DNA from: Oxyruncus cristatus
Lineage: Eukaryota; Chordata; Aves; Passeriformes; Cotingidae
NCBI GenBank assembly: GCA_013399855.1
Contig: VXAY01001039.1
Coordinates: 325 to 64,324, forward strand
Length of the DNA stretch: 64,000 bases
Direction: 5' to 3'
Shown here: positions 48,209-61,664 of the stretch, in pieces
Position numbering within the stretch: the first letter of the stretch is position 1
Layout of the letters: every line of letters starts with the position of its first letter
Program-made: the position numbers and the translations under genes
The notes under the pieces: generated by a model
Database searches by the model: none
What the model was told of the DNA's origin: nothing
What the model saw: the letters and a program-made list of their open reading frames with translations, nothing else

Positions 48209-49259
48209 GTGAGATTCAGAGTTTGTATGAACTGCTAGTGACCCCCTTGGCTGTTCTGTCAGTGCCTCTGCAGCACTGCCTTTGTGCCTCACCCATCCCC
48301 ACGCTGAGCTTTCAAAGGTCCCTTAGAAATCAACTGCAAAATAATTACTGCAGTGCTTGGCTCCAGCTCTAACTTGGAAAGTGCTAAGTCATCAGCTCTA
48401 AACGACATAAATTATCAGTTCTGGTCAGTTTCAAAGAAAAAATATGAAAGCCACAGCTTCTTGAAAGCACATCTAGACATATCTTAAGTCCAGTCCAAAT
48501 AAAATAAAAACACATGATGGAAATGTGTAATGCTTTCTCCAGTGGTTTGTGGTGCCTTTAGCACAATGGGGCAAATAAGGATGGCTTTGAGACTGAGAGG
48601 TGCTCCTGGCATCCTAGGTATGTTAGTTATGGTCTAAACCTGATCTGAAAAGCAGGAAAGATTTTTACAGTGGAACTTTTCCATATTCTTAAAATAAAAT
48701 GATCTTGAACACTTTCCTTTTCAGAGTTCCATTCTTTGTGCCTGACTGCAAGGTAAAAGTAACATCTAGACAGTATTATTGGTCCAAGAGACAAATGTGC
48801 TAGAAAAAATATTTTGGTTATGAATTGCTGATGAACATTTTGTGATTCTAACACTAACTAATATTCTCTAAGTAATTTCTGCAATAAGTTTTTGGCCTAA
48901 AGACTGAGCGATTTAATTTTTTTTAAACCCCAGCCTTGCAAACCACTTAATAAATAGCTCATGTGAGCTGTTTCCATTACTTTGAGTGAAACCAGGCTCC
49001 TTTTGCAAATAGTTGTGTCTTACAATTCAACATTTGCCTTCTTTAAATACTTCTATTTGTCTAAGATTAGCTGTTTCACAAACATTCTTCAAACCTCTTT
49101 GCTAAAATACTGTTGAAAATACTGCTCACAGATAAAATTCTCCATTTTCTTAAAACAGAGACAAAATGTACTTTCAGTTATTTGTTGAACTGGGCTAACA
49201 GGATATTAATCAAACAATTAAGAAACATTTATCCAGTTATTGTGCAGAAGCCAGTACCA

Positions 49260-49440
49260 TTGCATTTCAGGACCTCACAATCTTATCCAGAAAATGATTC
49301 CATGCAGAAAGGATACTATATACTAATACTCCTATTTTATAGCCTAAGAGCAAGGCCTAGAGAGGCTAAACAACCTTCTAGGGATCACCCAGAACTTTTG
49401 ACAAAAGGGAAAACATAAACAGAGCCTCCACTGGAATACC
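49260..49440 (-). repeat. MIR-type SINE remnant
   Basis: The plus strand aligns by eye with the complement of MIR over a long span: GACCTCACAATC, then ACTAATACTCCTATTTTATAG, then CTAGAGAGGCTAAACAACCT and GGGATCACCCAGAAC. These match the TCACAACAACC, TATTATCCCCATTTTACAG, CTCAGAGAGGTTAAGTGACTT and AGGTCACACAGCTA parts in the right order. It is old and diverged. It removes the 101-codon frame starting at 49,113 from consideration as a gene. Confidence 0.6.
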
Positions 49441-51251
49441 TTTCCTTTCCCGAAGAAAAAGGAAAACTATTTTACTGAGTGATCCTTTCCAACCAGCATC
49501 ACTCAGTCACAGAGCACTGATGCTTGTTGGATTCTTTCAGGACTATTCCAGGCACGAGTCTTTGTTTTAGTCTCTCTGACACTTTGTCTAGTTTCTGAAT
49601 CCCAGTGGTACTGAGGTAGGATGTATTTTGGCACATACACCATGAAAAGTCCCAAATTATTGTGAAAGATTTATAGATAACTTTCTGTAAGAAATGCAAG
49701 AGACTTTACAAGTATCCCATTTACTTCTAACTTTGAAGTTAAAAAAACACAAATGCTTTAGCTAGCTAAATATTTATAATAGCTTGTCTTTATGCATGCA
49801 ATGCATAATGCCTTCCAAGTACTTTAACAAGCTAGAAATAGAGAAACATTGAAAGCTGAAAGAGCCATATTTGGGGTGAAAAATGGAAATTGTTTAAAAA
49901 CACCACATTCAGTTAGAAGAGAAATGACACATTTTAACGTATGGGCTATTTTAAGTCAAGCAGGCGGTAAGGATTAGAGTTAGAATTTGGCCAGAATATC
50001 AGGCCAGGATATCATACTTGGAGAAGACAGCAGCTGTCAGTAATAAAAGTAAATAAGCAATAGGAGCCCTCCAAAGTAAGAGACATCTGCACCCATGGCC
50101 AGACTGGAGGCTGGGCTCAGGCATGACCTGTGTACAGCAATTTTGGTGCTCCTTCCTGCAATGCCCTGGGTTTCCTGCTGAGGAAGCATCCCCTGAAATT
50201 AACATCTACTGTCCAAAACTACCCATAAGATGCCCACGGCTTGTAGTCTCATTGTGCTCATTTGTCTAATGAAGCTCTTGGAACATGGATGCCTTTCCTT
50301 CACTGTAGGTTTTCCCTCACTCAACCAGCAATGCTCACTTTTCTACCACTTGGATTTCTTCCCTGAGCATAGCAGCACTTTGGCATCAGCCAGAACAACA
50401 GCAATGTCAACAGGTGAGAGCTGTGGGCTCCTTCCAGCACATGCCTACAACTTCTGCAGATACAAAACGTCTTGGTGAGAAGTTCAGGACGTTGGCAGAA
50501 GCAGCCAAAAGATGTGTATTCCAATGATGCTACAAGCTGTCAATATTGCCACCTGACAGTAGCTGGCAGTAAGGCTTATTGCTGCAGGCCTGACCTCAGC
50601 CCTCACTGCTTTGAGTACTCCGAAAATCAACTCTCATGTCACTAAATGCTATTTTCTTTACTGAGAAAGACTGAAGGAGGATACTTTTGCTCTGCAATCA
50701 ATACGTTTATCTTTACAGTCAAAACTTTGGGCAGAGAGACACACAATTAATTGCCTGAAGTGCTTGAAAATTAGCACTAAATGCATTTATGTATTATGTG
50801 TGTCTGAAAAATGTGAAGTTTTATTCCCTATAAATCAGAAATGGCATTGTGGCACTTGTTTTTACTCTGGTTTTAAAGTCTGTTTGACAAAGGCTGTGTG
50901 TTTGTTTGCTGAAATTTCATAACAGGCAGACTGGTAGTATGGCATTTTCACAAGCAATAAAAATGCATTTGACCATTCTTATGGGCTTCCAAAGAACTCA
51001 AACCAGAAAGGCAGGGCAGGGAGGAGAGCAGAGAGAACCATGGCTTCTCTCATCTCACTTCATTGATGAGACTCAACTGTTTGCTTTTCTGTGACTGACA
51101 CATAACACTCCATATTTTGTGTCTCAATTGCTCTTTCAGCAGCTCCAGACTACCCCCTTTCACCAGGCAGACATGCTGCCTAAAAGTTGTTACCTAAACA
51201 TTTTCTTCCATGTATAGCAGTTCTGGACATTTTCCTTTCTGGGCTGCACAG

Positions 51252-51337
51252 GGGCCATAAATGAGATCACCAGCTCTTTCCACAAGGTGTCATACAAACT
51301 TATCAATCAAAAGCTACAGCCTGTAATCAACAAAATG
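51252..51337 (+). other. Candidate exon 7 of chain
   Basis: CTTTCTGGGCTGCACAG ends at 51,251 (acceptor) and AAAATG followed by GTAAGTGG at 51,338 matches the donor consensus closely. The frame has two leading bases and 28 codons, ending in phase 0. The product includes AINEITSSFHKVSYKLINQK and is helical-looking and basic. The frame continues unspliced as the longest ORF of the window (to 51,769), but composition changes after the donor. Joins in phase to 48,208 before it and 53,999 after it. Confidence 0.25.
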
Positions 51338-51848
51338 GTAAGTGGTGTTATTCTTCACCCAAGTGAGACAGAGAATGTCACTTCTTTTGTGGTGGGTCTA
51401 CATAATCTAGATGGTCCAGGAAGAAAATGCACTGAAGAAGATATATATAACCTCGGGCAAAATTTCTCAAGCTGGGGTAGATTTATGCCAGTTCAAGGAC
51501 ATTATAGCTGTAATATTTTTTCCTTTCCATTCAACTCTGCTGAGATTTTCATGGGATTGCTAATGCCAAACTGGACTCACTTGCCTAGGACAACAGAAGT
51601 AAGTCCCCATTTCCCAGAAATGGGAGATAATTTTCTGATTCCCCACCTAGAATGTTGTTATACCTTCCTTCCTTATTTCTGCATCTTGCAACACCACAGT
51701 ACACTGAATGCAACCTTGGCTTTGAATAAAAATAAATCAGTTATATACAGAGGGAACAGCAGTCTGTAAGCTCCTATCCTGCCTTTTTCTAGTCATGATA
51801 CACATCAAGGGCTTTGAAAAGCATGGAAAACCAGTAACTGTTTCAAAA

Positions 51849-51869
51849 CTCCGTGGCTCTCCCACGGAG
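51849..51869. repeat. GC-rich perfect hairpin
   Basis: CTCCGTGG and CCACGGAG are exact complements separated by five bases (CTCTC). An 8-bp stem with six G-C pairs is stable and stands out in AT-rich surroundings. No T run follows that would make it a terminator-like element, and such terminators are not used by vertebrate polymerase II. Confidence 0.8.
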
Positions 51870-53814
51870 AGACTCTCCCATTATGTAAATATGACATATA
51901 TGTACACCTATGAGTGAGCATTTCTTTGTAAGCACACACCTGACATATCCCTTGCCATCTTCATCCTAAGCTACCATAGCTTCAGATGCATTTATTCATT
52001 GAAGTCTCAGTATATTCACTGAACCTCACTTAGTTAAAACAGAAAGGCAGCTACGATGCCAAAGGGAGATGTTCTGAACTGCTCTCAGCTGGGAGTCTCA
52101 TTTTATGCAGCTTTCAGGAAGGCTTCTGAAAAGCTGCACATTAACGCAAAACACAAATGGTAACTGAACAGGGTACAAAGAGGCAGTTCTCACAAATGTC
52201 TCATCAATAAACATCATAAAAGACTTGCGTCAAGAAATAGTACTCCATCTACCAGTATACGCAAACCATAGTAAATAATGAAAACATAAACAGGAGAGCA
52301 ATAAGGAAGGCAGGCAGGGAGTACAAATGATAGCACTGAAACACAAATAAAGCAGCAAGGTTACTGGTGAAAACAGAGGATATTTTTTATATAGGAAATT
52401 GTGCATATCTTTCTGCTACCACAGAGATTAGTAATGGGGTGAAGAGTAAAGTGATTGGATTCATTCTTTTATCAAGATGCTGGAGTTCAGAGAACCTAGT
52501 CCTTTGAGTTTGCAAAGGGTCACTTGGGAAAAATAATTTGAATTTATGTTTAATTGAAGCACTTGCAATGTGAATCAGAATTCAAGGACCTTTTATTTCT
52601 GCAGTATAACTCACTTCAAAATGCCTCTGTTCTTGAACGAGTGTATCAACACAATTCATTTTGGTTTGTGCAAATTCACCTGACTAGATTAACTGTCTGA
52701 AGCACCTCCACACAGACAGACAGTAAATAAGGAAAAGAAATGCACCACAGACAAAGAAAGGAATAAGATGGGAGTACAAAGCTCGTTTAATCTTGTGCTG
52801 CAGGCAAAGCTTGCCTCTAAAGGTGTCAGGTGAGTACAAATGCAGTCCTTAATTCATTCAACAAATGTACAAACTACATTTGCACAGAAAATGAATAAGC
52901 TAGCATTCACACGAAAAGGGTACTAAGAAACTAAGGTAAAGATAAAAAATTGAATCTATTTATTCTTGAGTACCTAAAGGACAGACATTTGCTTTAATTA
53001 GAAGCAAGCATCCACATAACTAATGTGACCTTGTAACTTTTAATAGCTGAAGCATAAGCATAATCAGTTGTGATGGAAATTCTCATCTCTTGACCTTGGA
53101 GTCACCACGTTTCTCTCTATCTGTAATTAATACCTTTGTATTAGGAGGGCAATGACTTTGTAGGGAATGTCATAAATACACACAATCTAACATCCTCCAT
53201 ATTGTCACAAGTGCCTCAGATCAAGTCTGTGTTTAAGGCTGCTGCACCCCTGCAGCTGTGCAGCCAGGGCTGGTCTTTCTGGACAGAAAGGACTGACCAC
53301 AGGAGTTCAATGAGCACACACCATTTTCAGGCCCAGTGAGGAGAGCACTGGAGAGCTGAGCTGCATCACGCAGCTCCCGGTCACGGACTCCCTTCGGTCA
53401 TTAAGGAAAGGGGTGGGATGTTGCTACATAGTACCTGTTGGAAATCAAGGCTGTAATTTAAATGCATTTCAGGTTAACTGGAGCAACCAAACGGCTGCAC
53501 AACAAAGACCAACCTTCTAGTACCAAATGGTGGTATATCTGAACAAACTCCATTAACCAACTAAGCACTCGCGGTCCAGACCTTTCTCCTTCAGACATTT
53601 GCTCCCTTTGTTCTACAAGTTTCCCCAAAAGAAAAAGGAAGCATTCAAAGAAAAAAAAAAATAAAATGTTTACATCTCGTTGGAGAAGGGCATTTATGTC
53701 TGTCCCTACCCTTCATCAGGTTAAGACTGACTGATGACTCCTCCAGCTTTGGCTGGAGGCCATGGCAACATGTGTGGGACTGTCCAGCTTTATACTTGAT
53801 GAAACTCAGCTTTA

Positions 53815-53931
53815 CCTCCAAAACCCCCACAAACCTAGAACAAAACAAAACCTAACACAAACTCAACAAAATCAACACCAAAAACATAAAGAAAAAATAC
53901 CCCAACAAACCCACAAACCAAAGAGCACCAA
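53815..53931. repeat. Strand-biased A/C-rich low-complexity tract
   Basis: Over about 115 bases the plus strand is nearly all A and C, with only a few T and G, in units like ACAAAC, CAAAACAAAACC and CCAACAAACCC. The minus strand is correspondingly G/T-rich. It looks like a decayed simple repeat or an A-rich retroposon tail. It encodes an Asn/Thr/Gln/Lys-rich frame with no real protein character. Confidence 0.7.
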
Positions 53932-53998
53932 ATTTATCTTTCATCTGTCTCTCTGAAAAAAAAAAACGTTTGTGTCCTTACCCCCCCATTCCTCACAG

Positions 53999-54118
53999 GT
54001 GAAAATTGTTGGGCTGCTGAACATCAACAACAGGCAGCAACAAGTTTTGCCTTTCAGCTGTGGAAGAAACTCTATTGCCTTCAATGGCACTAGGGCAAGA
54101 GCTCAAAGTCTATTCTGA
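53999..54118 (+). other. Candidate terminal exon 8 of chain with stop codon
   Basis: A pyrimidine-rich acceptor (TTACCCCCCCATTCCTCACAG region, ending 53,998) is followed by a phase-0 frame of 39 codons ending in TGA at 54,116-54,118. Start phase matches the 51,337 segment. The product begins VKIVGLLNINNRQQQ. A second frame is also open for about 30 codons, so the frame choice rests on phase. An AATAAA lies about 650 bases downstream (54,764), compatible with a 3' UTR. Acceptor is good; evidence for coding is thin. Confidence 0.2.
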
Positions 54119-57100
54119 AAGACCAGAAGAAATAGAACAGAATGATATGAGGGGTAAACTCAAAGAAATGCTGATTGTAAGACACTGAAATGTTATTTCC
54201 TGGAGCAATTATTTGCCTCAGTGAGTGCACAGAAGTCAGCCACACTTAAGGTACTATGACACTTCACACAGCATTGTGTTCTCCAGTTAAGCTACATCCT
54301 TCTCCTCTTTATGGCATCATTTAGAGTATTTTATTAGCCATATTTTAACACCACTCCCCACCCCGATTTCTTAAAAATTGGTCTCTATTTGCCTCTCAGC
54401 TTTTTATCTGTGAAAGAGGATACAACTTCCTATCCGTAAGGCATCTGCAAAAAAATATTAAGTTGCATGAAAAGGACTCTATAATCTTCTGGGATAAAAC
54501 ACAGACCCTTTCAAGAACCAAAAGCACTCAAAAAAACCTGCCCCTGCAATCACATCTGGTGCTCTACCTCTCACAGATCACTTCACTGTTGAAGAGCTTG
54601 TTTTAATTATTTTCCTGTTTGAAGTAACAGCTAACCACTCATTGAGCTCCCTGCCCCTCTCCCTCTTTGTAATACTAGATTTTGTACGAATACAAACAGG
54701 TAAGCCACCCATAAAATCCAGGTAATTAAAACAGTTTTACAGCACAGTCATGGTATCAAAGCAAATAAAAAAATAGAGTGTAGCAAACAGGGGCTCTGGG
54801 GCCTCCAGCAGGATGAAGAGAAAAGCAAGACACAGCCAGTGTCTCAGTCCCTTCAAAAACAGCAACCCAAAATGTACAGAGCAAGCGCACAGCAGGCAGA
54901 GCTGGAGTGCAGCCACACTCTACTCGCGCCAGAGCAAGACTGTTGCTTGTGCCCTTTGATGGCCGAGGTTAGCACTGGCAACAGGGCACACATCGCTTCA
55001 AAACCTGTCCACAGAGGTGTCTGTAACTTGAATAAAGAAATTCAGAAGAGAAAGGTCATGGCCCAATGCATGGATCGCAAAAGGAAAGACATGTAGCAAC
55101 TTCTCATGAGGCACTGGGATAATTTGCATATGCTGCCTACAAGACAGCAACACATGGCAGAGGAGCTTGCTGGCAACTTAGTGATTGTATTACTTACTCT
55201 GGTGCCTAAACAAAAGAAAGATGCAACTCTGTAGTTTTATCAAGTAACAGAAAGTTCTGTAAGTCTAACTTTGGAGGCTGGTACCTAAAAATGTGCATCT
55301 TGTTAGTGGGAAATATGCTATTACCATGAATTCTGGACCTTTAAAATTTAAAACTCTAAGTTAACACAACTAGACACTGGTATTTCATACACTTGTGTCT
55401 TAGAGGGCTTCCTCCACAAATTTGTATGAACATACCTTAAAGGATGGTAGAAAGCTCTGAGTATGTTATAAAAGGAAAATGCAACTCAAGCTCTAAGTAT
55501 GTTTCCATAATGAGAAAAGCACTGTATCTCTGAAGGCTTATACAACAGTGACTTCTGCTGTGAAAACTTTGTCATATCAGTTACGGTTAAAATTTCCTGG
55601 TATTGCTCTGATTACTCAAAATACTGAATATGCTTAAAATAGAACTTAGCAATATGCTTCTGACAGGGCACTTGAAACGTGAGAGGCCTCAGTTCCTGTT
55701 CTTGCTCCTATAGCAAGAGGTAAGGTGTCCATTTTAGTGGGACACGGACGGAGGCATAAAAATCAAACTGTTCAGTAGCCCCAAAAGGAAACCAAAAGCT
55801 TTTCATTATCATGAAATTGTGGACACAATTTTGAACACAGGTGGATTCAAAAGAGTTTTCAGGACTTGCATCCGACATCTTGATCTGATGCCGTTGCATC
55901 TTACCTGGATTAAAAGCTGAGGCAGTTTTGGTGAACTTCTGTTATGCCTGCATCCTAGGGACACTAAGATTTTCCTTCCAAGAAAGAGTGCAACATGTTT
56001 GACAACTTTTGCCTCTAAGAAAAAACAGAATATAATAAACTACCAAGGCTTTGGAGGTTTGAGAAAGTAATTGGTTTTTTATTTTCTAAAAAATTGAGTG
56101 GTTTCAACAAAGAGCTTTACTTAAAATAAAAGAGCCCACGAATCCTCACAAATTTTAATACAGGGTTATCTTCTGGAAAAACAATTACTAATGAAGAAAA
56201 ACCATCTGTTCCCCATAAATTAGAACTGGATAAATGTTCACTGGAAAATATTTGACTAAACAAAAGAACTCTCTGCACCCCTCTATGTTTAAAGCCAATT
56301 TCCTTGCTTGTGTATTCACGAATAGGTGAAAAATAACTCTGTGCACAAGCTATACACATTAAGTTAGTCAGCATAAACTGTCACAAAGGCTTTCCATTTT
56401 AAGTCATACCTTTTGTAAGTAGGACTTGACACTAAGCCAGTCAGCCTGATGCTCTCTCATGCTTTTTGCATACTTTAGAGACTAGATTATTATTGTCTGG
56501 TCTCAACGAAAGGTCTGTAGCCATACAAGGCTTAGTGTGCCTTCATCAATTTAGAATGATTGTTACAAAATAGCCCACAATAGGTGTCTGAATTGAATGC
56601 ACTAGAAATGTTGGATTTACAGATAAGAAATACGCTATACTTCTCAATCTCTTCAGAACCACCATTATTTGAATTCCCTCCGATGGTGCATTATAGACTG
56701 CAGCACACGTTATTTTAGGAATCAGTGACTTTGTTTTTTCATGCCATGCATGGTAGCTGTTGATTTACAGTCGTCACCAGGGCTGCAAGTTCCCACCATT
56801 GATTCTGCCCATACTTTCTGTTTATGGAAGAAATTATCATAGAATACATATTATTTGATTTTCATAAACCTAAGCATGATTCTATAGTGGTTTGTTTTCT
56901 TTTTTTGTTACTGAAGTGCTTTATGATTTACAAAGAAACCAAGAGAAGAATTTACTGCCCGGCTTGTGACCTTGAGGACAGTTCGAAACTCTGCTCCTAA
57001 TCTTGCAAGAAAAACAATCAGTGCTATATACAGAATAAAATGACTGTAAATGAGATGTTGTAACTATAAAAATAAATAGAGTGTCAGAGATGTCTGATGT

Positions 57101-60100
57101 GTGAGTTTGCACCAAGGGAGCGTTTCTCAAATTTTGAAAGAATAATTTGATAAATGCAAGTCATCTTCCATGTATTACTGAAGAAATAATTTTTACTGCT
57201 TTTTTTTCCCATCTGTTGTAGTTTTTGTACTGACTGTATTAGTATACTGGGAAAGGAAAGATTTATTCTCTCTCACATACCAGAAATATTTTTTTTCCTC
57301 TAATCATTACATTCTCTACTACACACAGTAAAAACTCCCAAACACAACTTTTAATGATGAGCAATTATATAGTCTAACTCCTGTTTTCAGCAGCTGGCTT
57401 GAGACATCTTTTGAAGTGTCCTTTTTCAGATATTACTGAATATTTTCATGAAAATTATGAATACCAAGATGCAACAGAATAACAGCTTTCCTTTTGATGA
57501 AACTTAATGCCTCGTTTCAATGTTTATTAAATGAAGTATTCCCCTCCAATGCTTTTACATTTTCCAAATGTAGCTTTCAGGCTAATAACACCTTTTAAGG
57601 CAGATATATTAAAAATTAAAAGGCTAAATAACTCTGGGAGCATTGCAATTTTGGGGTTTTATGTGATCCATCAGCTTAATTCTAAACAATTTTGCCATTT
57701 TTCTATCTCATGTTGACTAACAAACCATGTGTTGCCCATTTACTTATCTGTAGTACCACTACTTTTCAGCACACATCCTTGTGTGTGTAGTACCTGCAGA
57801 ATTAGATTTTTAAAAAATACAAAAGAACAAAAGGGCACACTCACAAAACACAGGAATATATATACACTGAAAGGAGAATCCCACATTTGATAGGTTAGCT
57901 GACCTAACTTTTTCTTTCCCATTGAGGAACAGGACACTTCAGTTTGTAGTGACTATGGAACCATGAATTCTCACCATCAAGATGGATGACTCAATGGGTT
58001 ATGATGTAACAAGCCTTTATTTTAACCAAAAACTACATCCCATAAATAGCAGGGGGTAGCAAAAAGTCATAAACCCCAAATCATTGAAATAGTTGAGGAT
58101 TACATCTAATAAAACAAAAGCTGAAAGTCCTCTGAATGATCAAGTGCATAAACTGCAGCAGAGAAGTTAAAACAGTATTTTCACAAGAACAAGTATTAAG
58201 GTGTCACAAATGCTTTTGGTCTGGACACCAGATTTTTAAACATAAGGGAGTTAGATGTTGAAAGTCTCATTATGAGAGCACTGAGGACAAGAAAGAAAGT
58301 TACTTTCAAACTCTGTCTTAATTGTTTCAAGAAAGGGTTCTGTTTCTGAGCACCTCCTGCTCTAAGTAAAAGAACTGAAAAGGGCCCATGACTTGCAACA
58401 TTAAACACTGGTTTGTTGCTGTTCATGTTCTTTCCACCATATTGTGTGTTACAGACTGCCTACATCTTCAAATGGCTGATAGTACAGAGGGTGTAAAATA
58501 AAAACGAGGGTTTAGGGCAAGAGTAGGGTGGAAAAAAACAAGAGAAATATGACTACATCAGTTCCAGAACTTCGGAACTGTTTATAAAGTGGCTTCTTGT
58601 AACTTCGGTAATGTCCTGAGTTACAGCAAAACAGGTTAAAATTAGAATAATAATAGCTTATTTCTAGTGAAGGTCAGGCACCATTTGAGGATCTTAGTAA
58701 TCTGCAGTAAGTCAATTCAGCTATACCTCTGCACACCTTACCAGTGCCGTCTTATCACAGAATCACAACAGTGCCGAGGGAAATGCAAATTAATTCAAAG
58801 ACTGAAGCCTCTGTAAGCCAGCAGAGGTCATAAAATCTTAAGGCAGGTGTGTGAACTTTCTCAAGGCGTCTTCTGTTGCTTACCGAGTAGGTTCTTTTAC
58901 AAATGTACTGCTGACACTGCTGGAAACATAGCAAGGCATCACTTCCAGAAACTGCAGACATGGAAACCTTGCTAAAACATTATCTGATATTGCAGGCTGC
59001 TGAATTCCGGAGTCGATTAACCACTGCTGTTCACAAGATCATCAACAGTGGGTATAACAAGTGTCTAAAATCAAATCCGTAATTAATACTCAACTGCACA
59101 GTATGCTTTATGAAACAAACAGACTTTATATAATGTCCCCAAATACTTTAGCATTAGATAACAGGGCGAGGAAGGGAGAGATTAGGTTGCATCAGCAATG
59201 GAAAAAATGTCTTTGAGAATTTAGATGTGCAAGTGAAGCATGAAGGAAGGAAATGGGGCAAACAGGAAGGCTGCACTCGATGGGAGACACACCTTGAGAG
59301 AAGATTTATCTGCTAATGATAACGAGATTATAAAGCAAAGGGAAACTAAAGCTGCATATAACAGTAAAAGAAGGGGAAAGTTTGTGATGTATCCATAATA
59401 CAGTTCTCACACTAACTAGAACCTCACTTCTGAGGAAAACTTCATGGAGCACTTGCCAAAATTCTAGGTCTGGGTATGGTTACATAGCAGAAAATAGACA
59501 ACTGAAAGGAAAAACACAGCAGCAACTGCTGATCAGAAATCCCATTTCAGCTCTGGAAGGCAGAGAACTGCCCTATGGAGCCAGGACTGCAAGCACTAGC
59601 GTTAACTCATGCAAAGACTGAAGCATTATGAAGTATCCCACAGAGAAGCACAGCTGTGCTCTGAAGCCAGGGCAGGCCCAACACGTCCTTACTCCATGCT
59701 GTCAGGAGACAGGTCTGATCACATCCTGTGCAGGATGACAGAGCAGTGTCAGCATCAGTTAGGAATTCAAACGTCTCTGGGAGCTCAAATCTTGCAGCTC
59801 TGAAGGAAACTCTGCCATGTAAGGCCAGGAGGTAGGGGCGGATATCCAATTCATTTTTACAACTTCACTTGAATTATGTTGCAGCTGTAAAATGGTCACT
59901 CTGGCACAAAGTATGTGGTACCACCCTGAAAAATGAGTTCTAAATAATTAAACTGAAAATTAGTCAGAGCAGGTCCCAACAGATCACACTGTAATTGCAG
60001 CTATTAACCACACATTTTTTACTACAGCATAGGTCAGTGTATGAAAGTATGATAACTCATTTGAATTCTAGAAATACATTTGCAGCCAGAAGCTCTGAAA

Positions 60101-61123
60101 AGCCACACAGTTCAGCCAACCCCAGATATAAGTGATACATATTTGCCACCACCGGATCAACCTTACCATTTGCTGAGGATATGCAGCTTGTATCACCTTC
60201 CTGGAATTCAGCTCCATGTGTTTGGTTCCTTCAGTAATTGCACTTACTCATCTTTGCATCACAAACCTACTTGTTACTATAATGATGCGAGCAATTGCTG
60301 GCACTCTCATATCTTATCTTCACAGCAGAGAACAATTTTCTCTCTCTTACCTTGGGTTCTTTTGACTGACTTCACTGGAATTATCCTCTCAAAATGCTAT
60401 AACTAACAGTTATTTTCATCACAGAACTATAAGACTTACAATCACATTTAGTCTTCTTACCCATATCTAGATGAAAAAAAATGCATTTTCAGCCTTTTAT
60501 TGCTTACACTAGCCAAACAGACAATCTTAAAACCTAATATCTTATGTTTGTCACAGGTGGAGCACAAATACCATCTTAATTTGCTTTAAAAAACCAGTAA
60601 TTTGAGCATCTAAAAGCTAAGCTCAAATGCTAAGCATTTGTGGACCAAGCAGATTTGGCAAATGAAGGAATTAAGATGATTTTAATTGATTGGTGTTATT
60701 GCTAATGAGATATGATGAATCTGCAGCAAAACGAGATCCAAGAGTTGCAAAAAAAGGGCCACTTACTCTGAAGATCAAAATCACCATCTTCAGAAAGCTG
60801 ATCATTCCCTGCCTTTGGAGGAAGGGCACAGGGAATATTACATAAGGAACGTCATTCACATTTGGACTGAAAAAGACTTTAAAAGAAAAAAAGCCATTGC
60901 AAATTTAAGTGTGATTTTTTCAAGAAACAGATTTTTTTTTTTTTCAAGCTGTTGAAAGAATTTAACATTTTGACAGACTTGTTTCTAATTTTGGAGAAAT
61001 ATGCAGTATGTACGTGAATTAAGTTAAGAGTAAACTGCTGTCTTTGTTTCAAGAAATTTAAATGTATCTTCAGGAAGACAGGAAGGACATGAAATCATAA
61101 GAAAGCCAAACTGGACATTATAA

Positions 61124-61180
61124 GGGCAGTTTGGTGGGAAGGGGGTTGTTTTGTGCATTGGGTGTGGAGGGGAGGGTGTT
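61124..61180 (+). repeat. G/T-rich tract with several G runs
   Basis: Contains GTGGGAAGGGGG, then after a T-rich spacer GGGTGTGGAGGGGAGGGTG. It has five runs of three or more G on the plus strand, but one spacer is about 14 bases, so any quadruplex would need a long loop. Confidence 0.6.
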
Positions 61181-61632
61181 GTTCCAGTTTGGATCGCTTT
61201 TTTTCCTTAACTAGCAGTAGTAGTATTCTAGCTCTTGGACACTCTTTATAGTGTGAACCAGCAAAGGAAAAGGGTCATAAATCAAGATACCATGTCTTCA
61301 AAAGCTTCCACAGCCATTGGTGCTATTTTCTTCAACATGTCAGACACAGAAAATATCCCAGTGAACACATTTAGCGTATAATGTACTGTTACACAGCAGT
61401 GACAGATAATTCAGCATAATATTAAGTGACTAGGTTATATAGTACAAAGATTTTTGTGATTTGCTTCTTAAAACAATGATTGGATCTCTGTCATTTCCCC
61501 CTTAAAGCAAGCATTCTGTAGAGGAAAAATAATTAAAAATGCTTAACTGAAGGAGATCTAATGAAATCAGAAAAACTTTAATACATCTCTCCTCATTGTT
61601 TTTCAAAGAAATAAGAAGATTAAATAAATATT

Positions 61633-61664
61633 AAAAAAAAGAGAGAGAGGGAAAAAAAAAGAAA
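61633..61664. repeat. Pure purine tract
   Basis: Thirty-two purines in a row made of A runs around a GAGAGAGAGG core. Low-complexity, possibly triplex-prone. Confidence 0.85.

Noticed and set aside
49113..49418. 101-codon plus ORF
   Set aside because: Overlaps the MIR-like SINE remnant; part of it is repeat sequence.
51287..51769. Longest ORF of the window (160 codons, plus strand)
   Set aside because: Only its first 17 codons look exon-like; a strong donor at 51,338 interrupts it and the remainder has no protein-like pattern. A length of this order is expected by chance in AT-poor-stop stretches of 64 kb.
52803..52828. 26-base segment between a good acceptor and GTGAGT donor
   Set aside because: Inserting it into the plus-strand chain puts a stop codon at the beginning of the next segment; more likely a chance pair of sites.
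58047..58062. CTCF-like core
   Set aside because: Only the central G run matches; flanking bases differ from the consensus, so it is not listed as a site.
59607..59849. Overlapping plus and minus ORFs in a GC-richer patch
   Set aside because: Open on both strands with no splice support.
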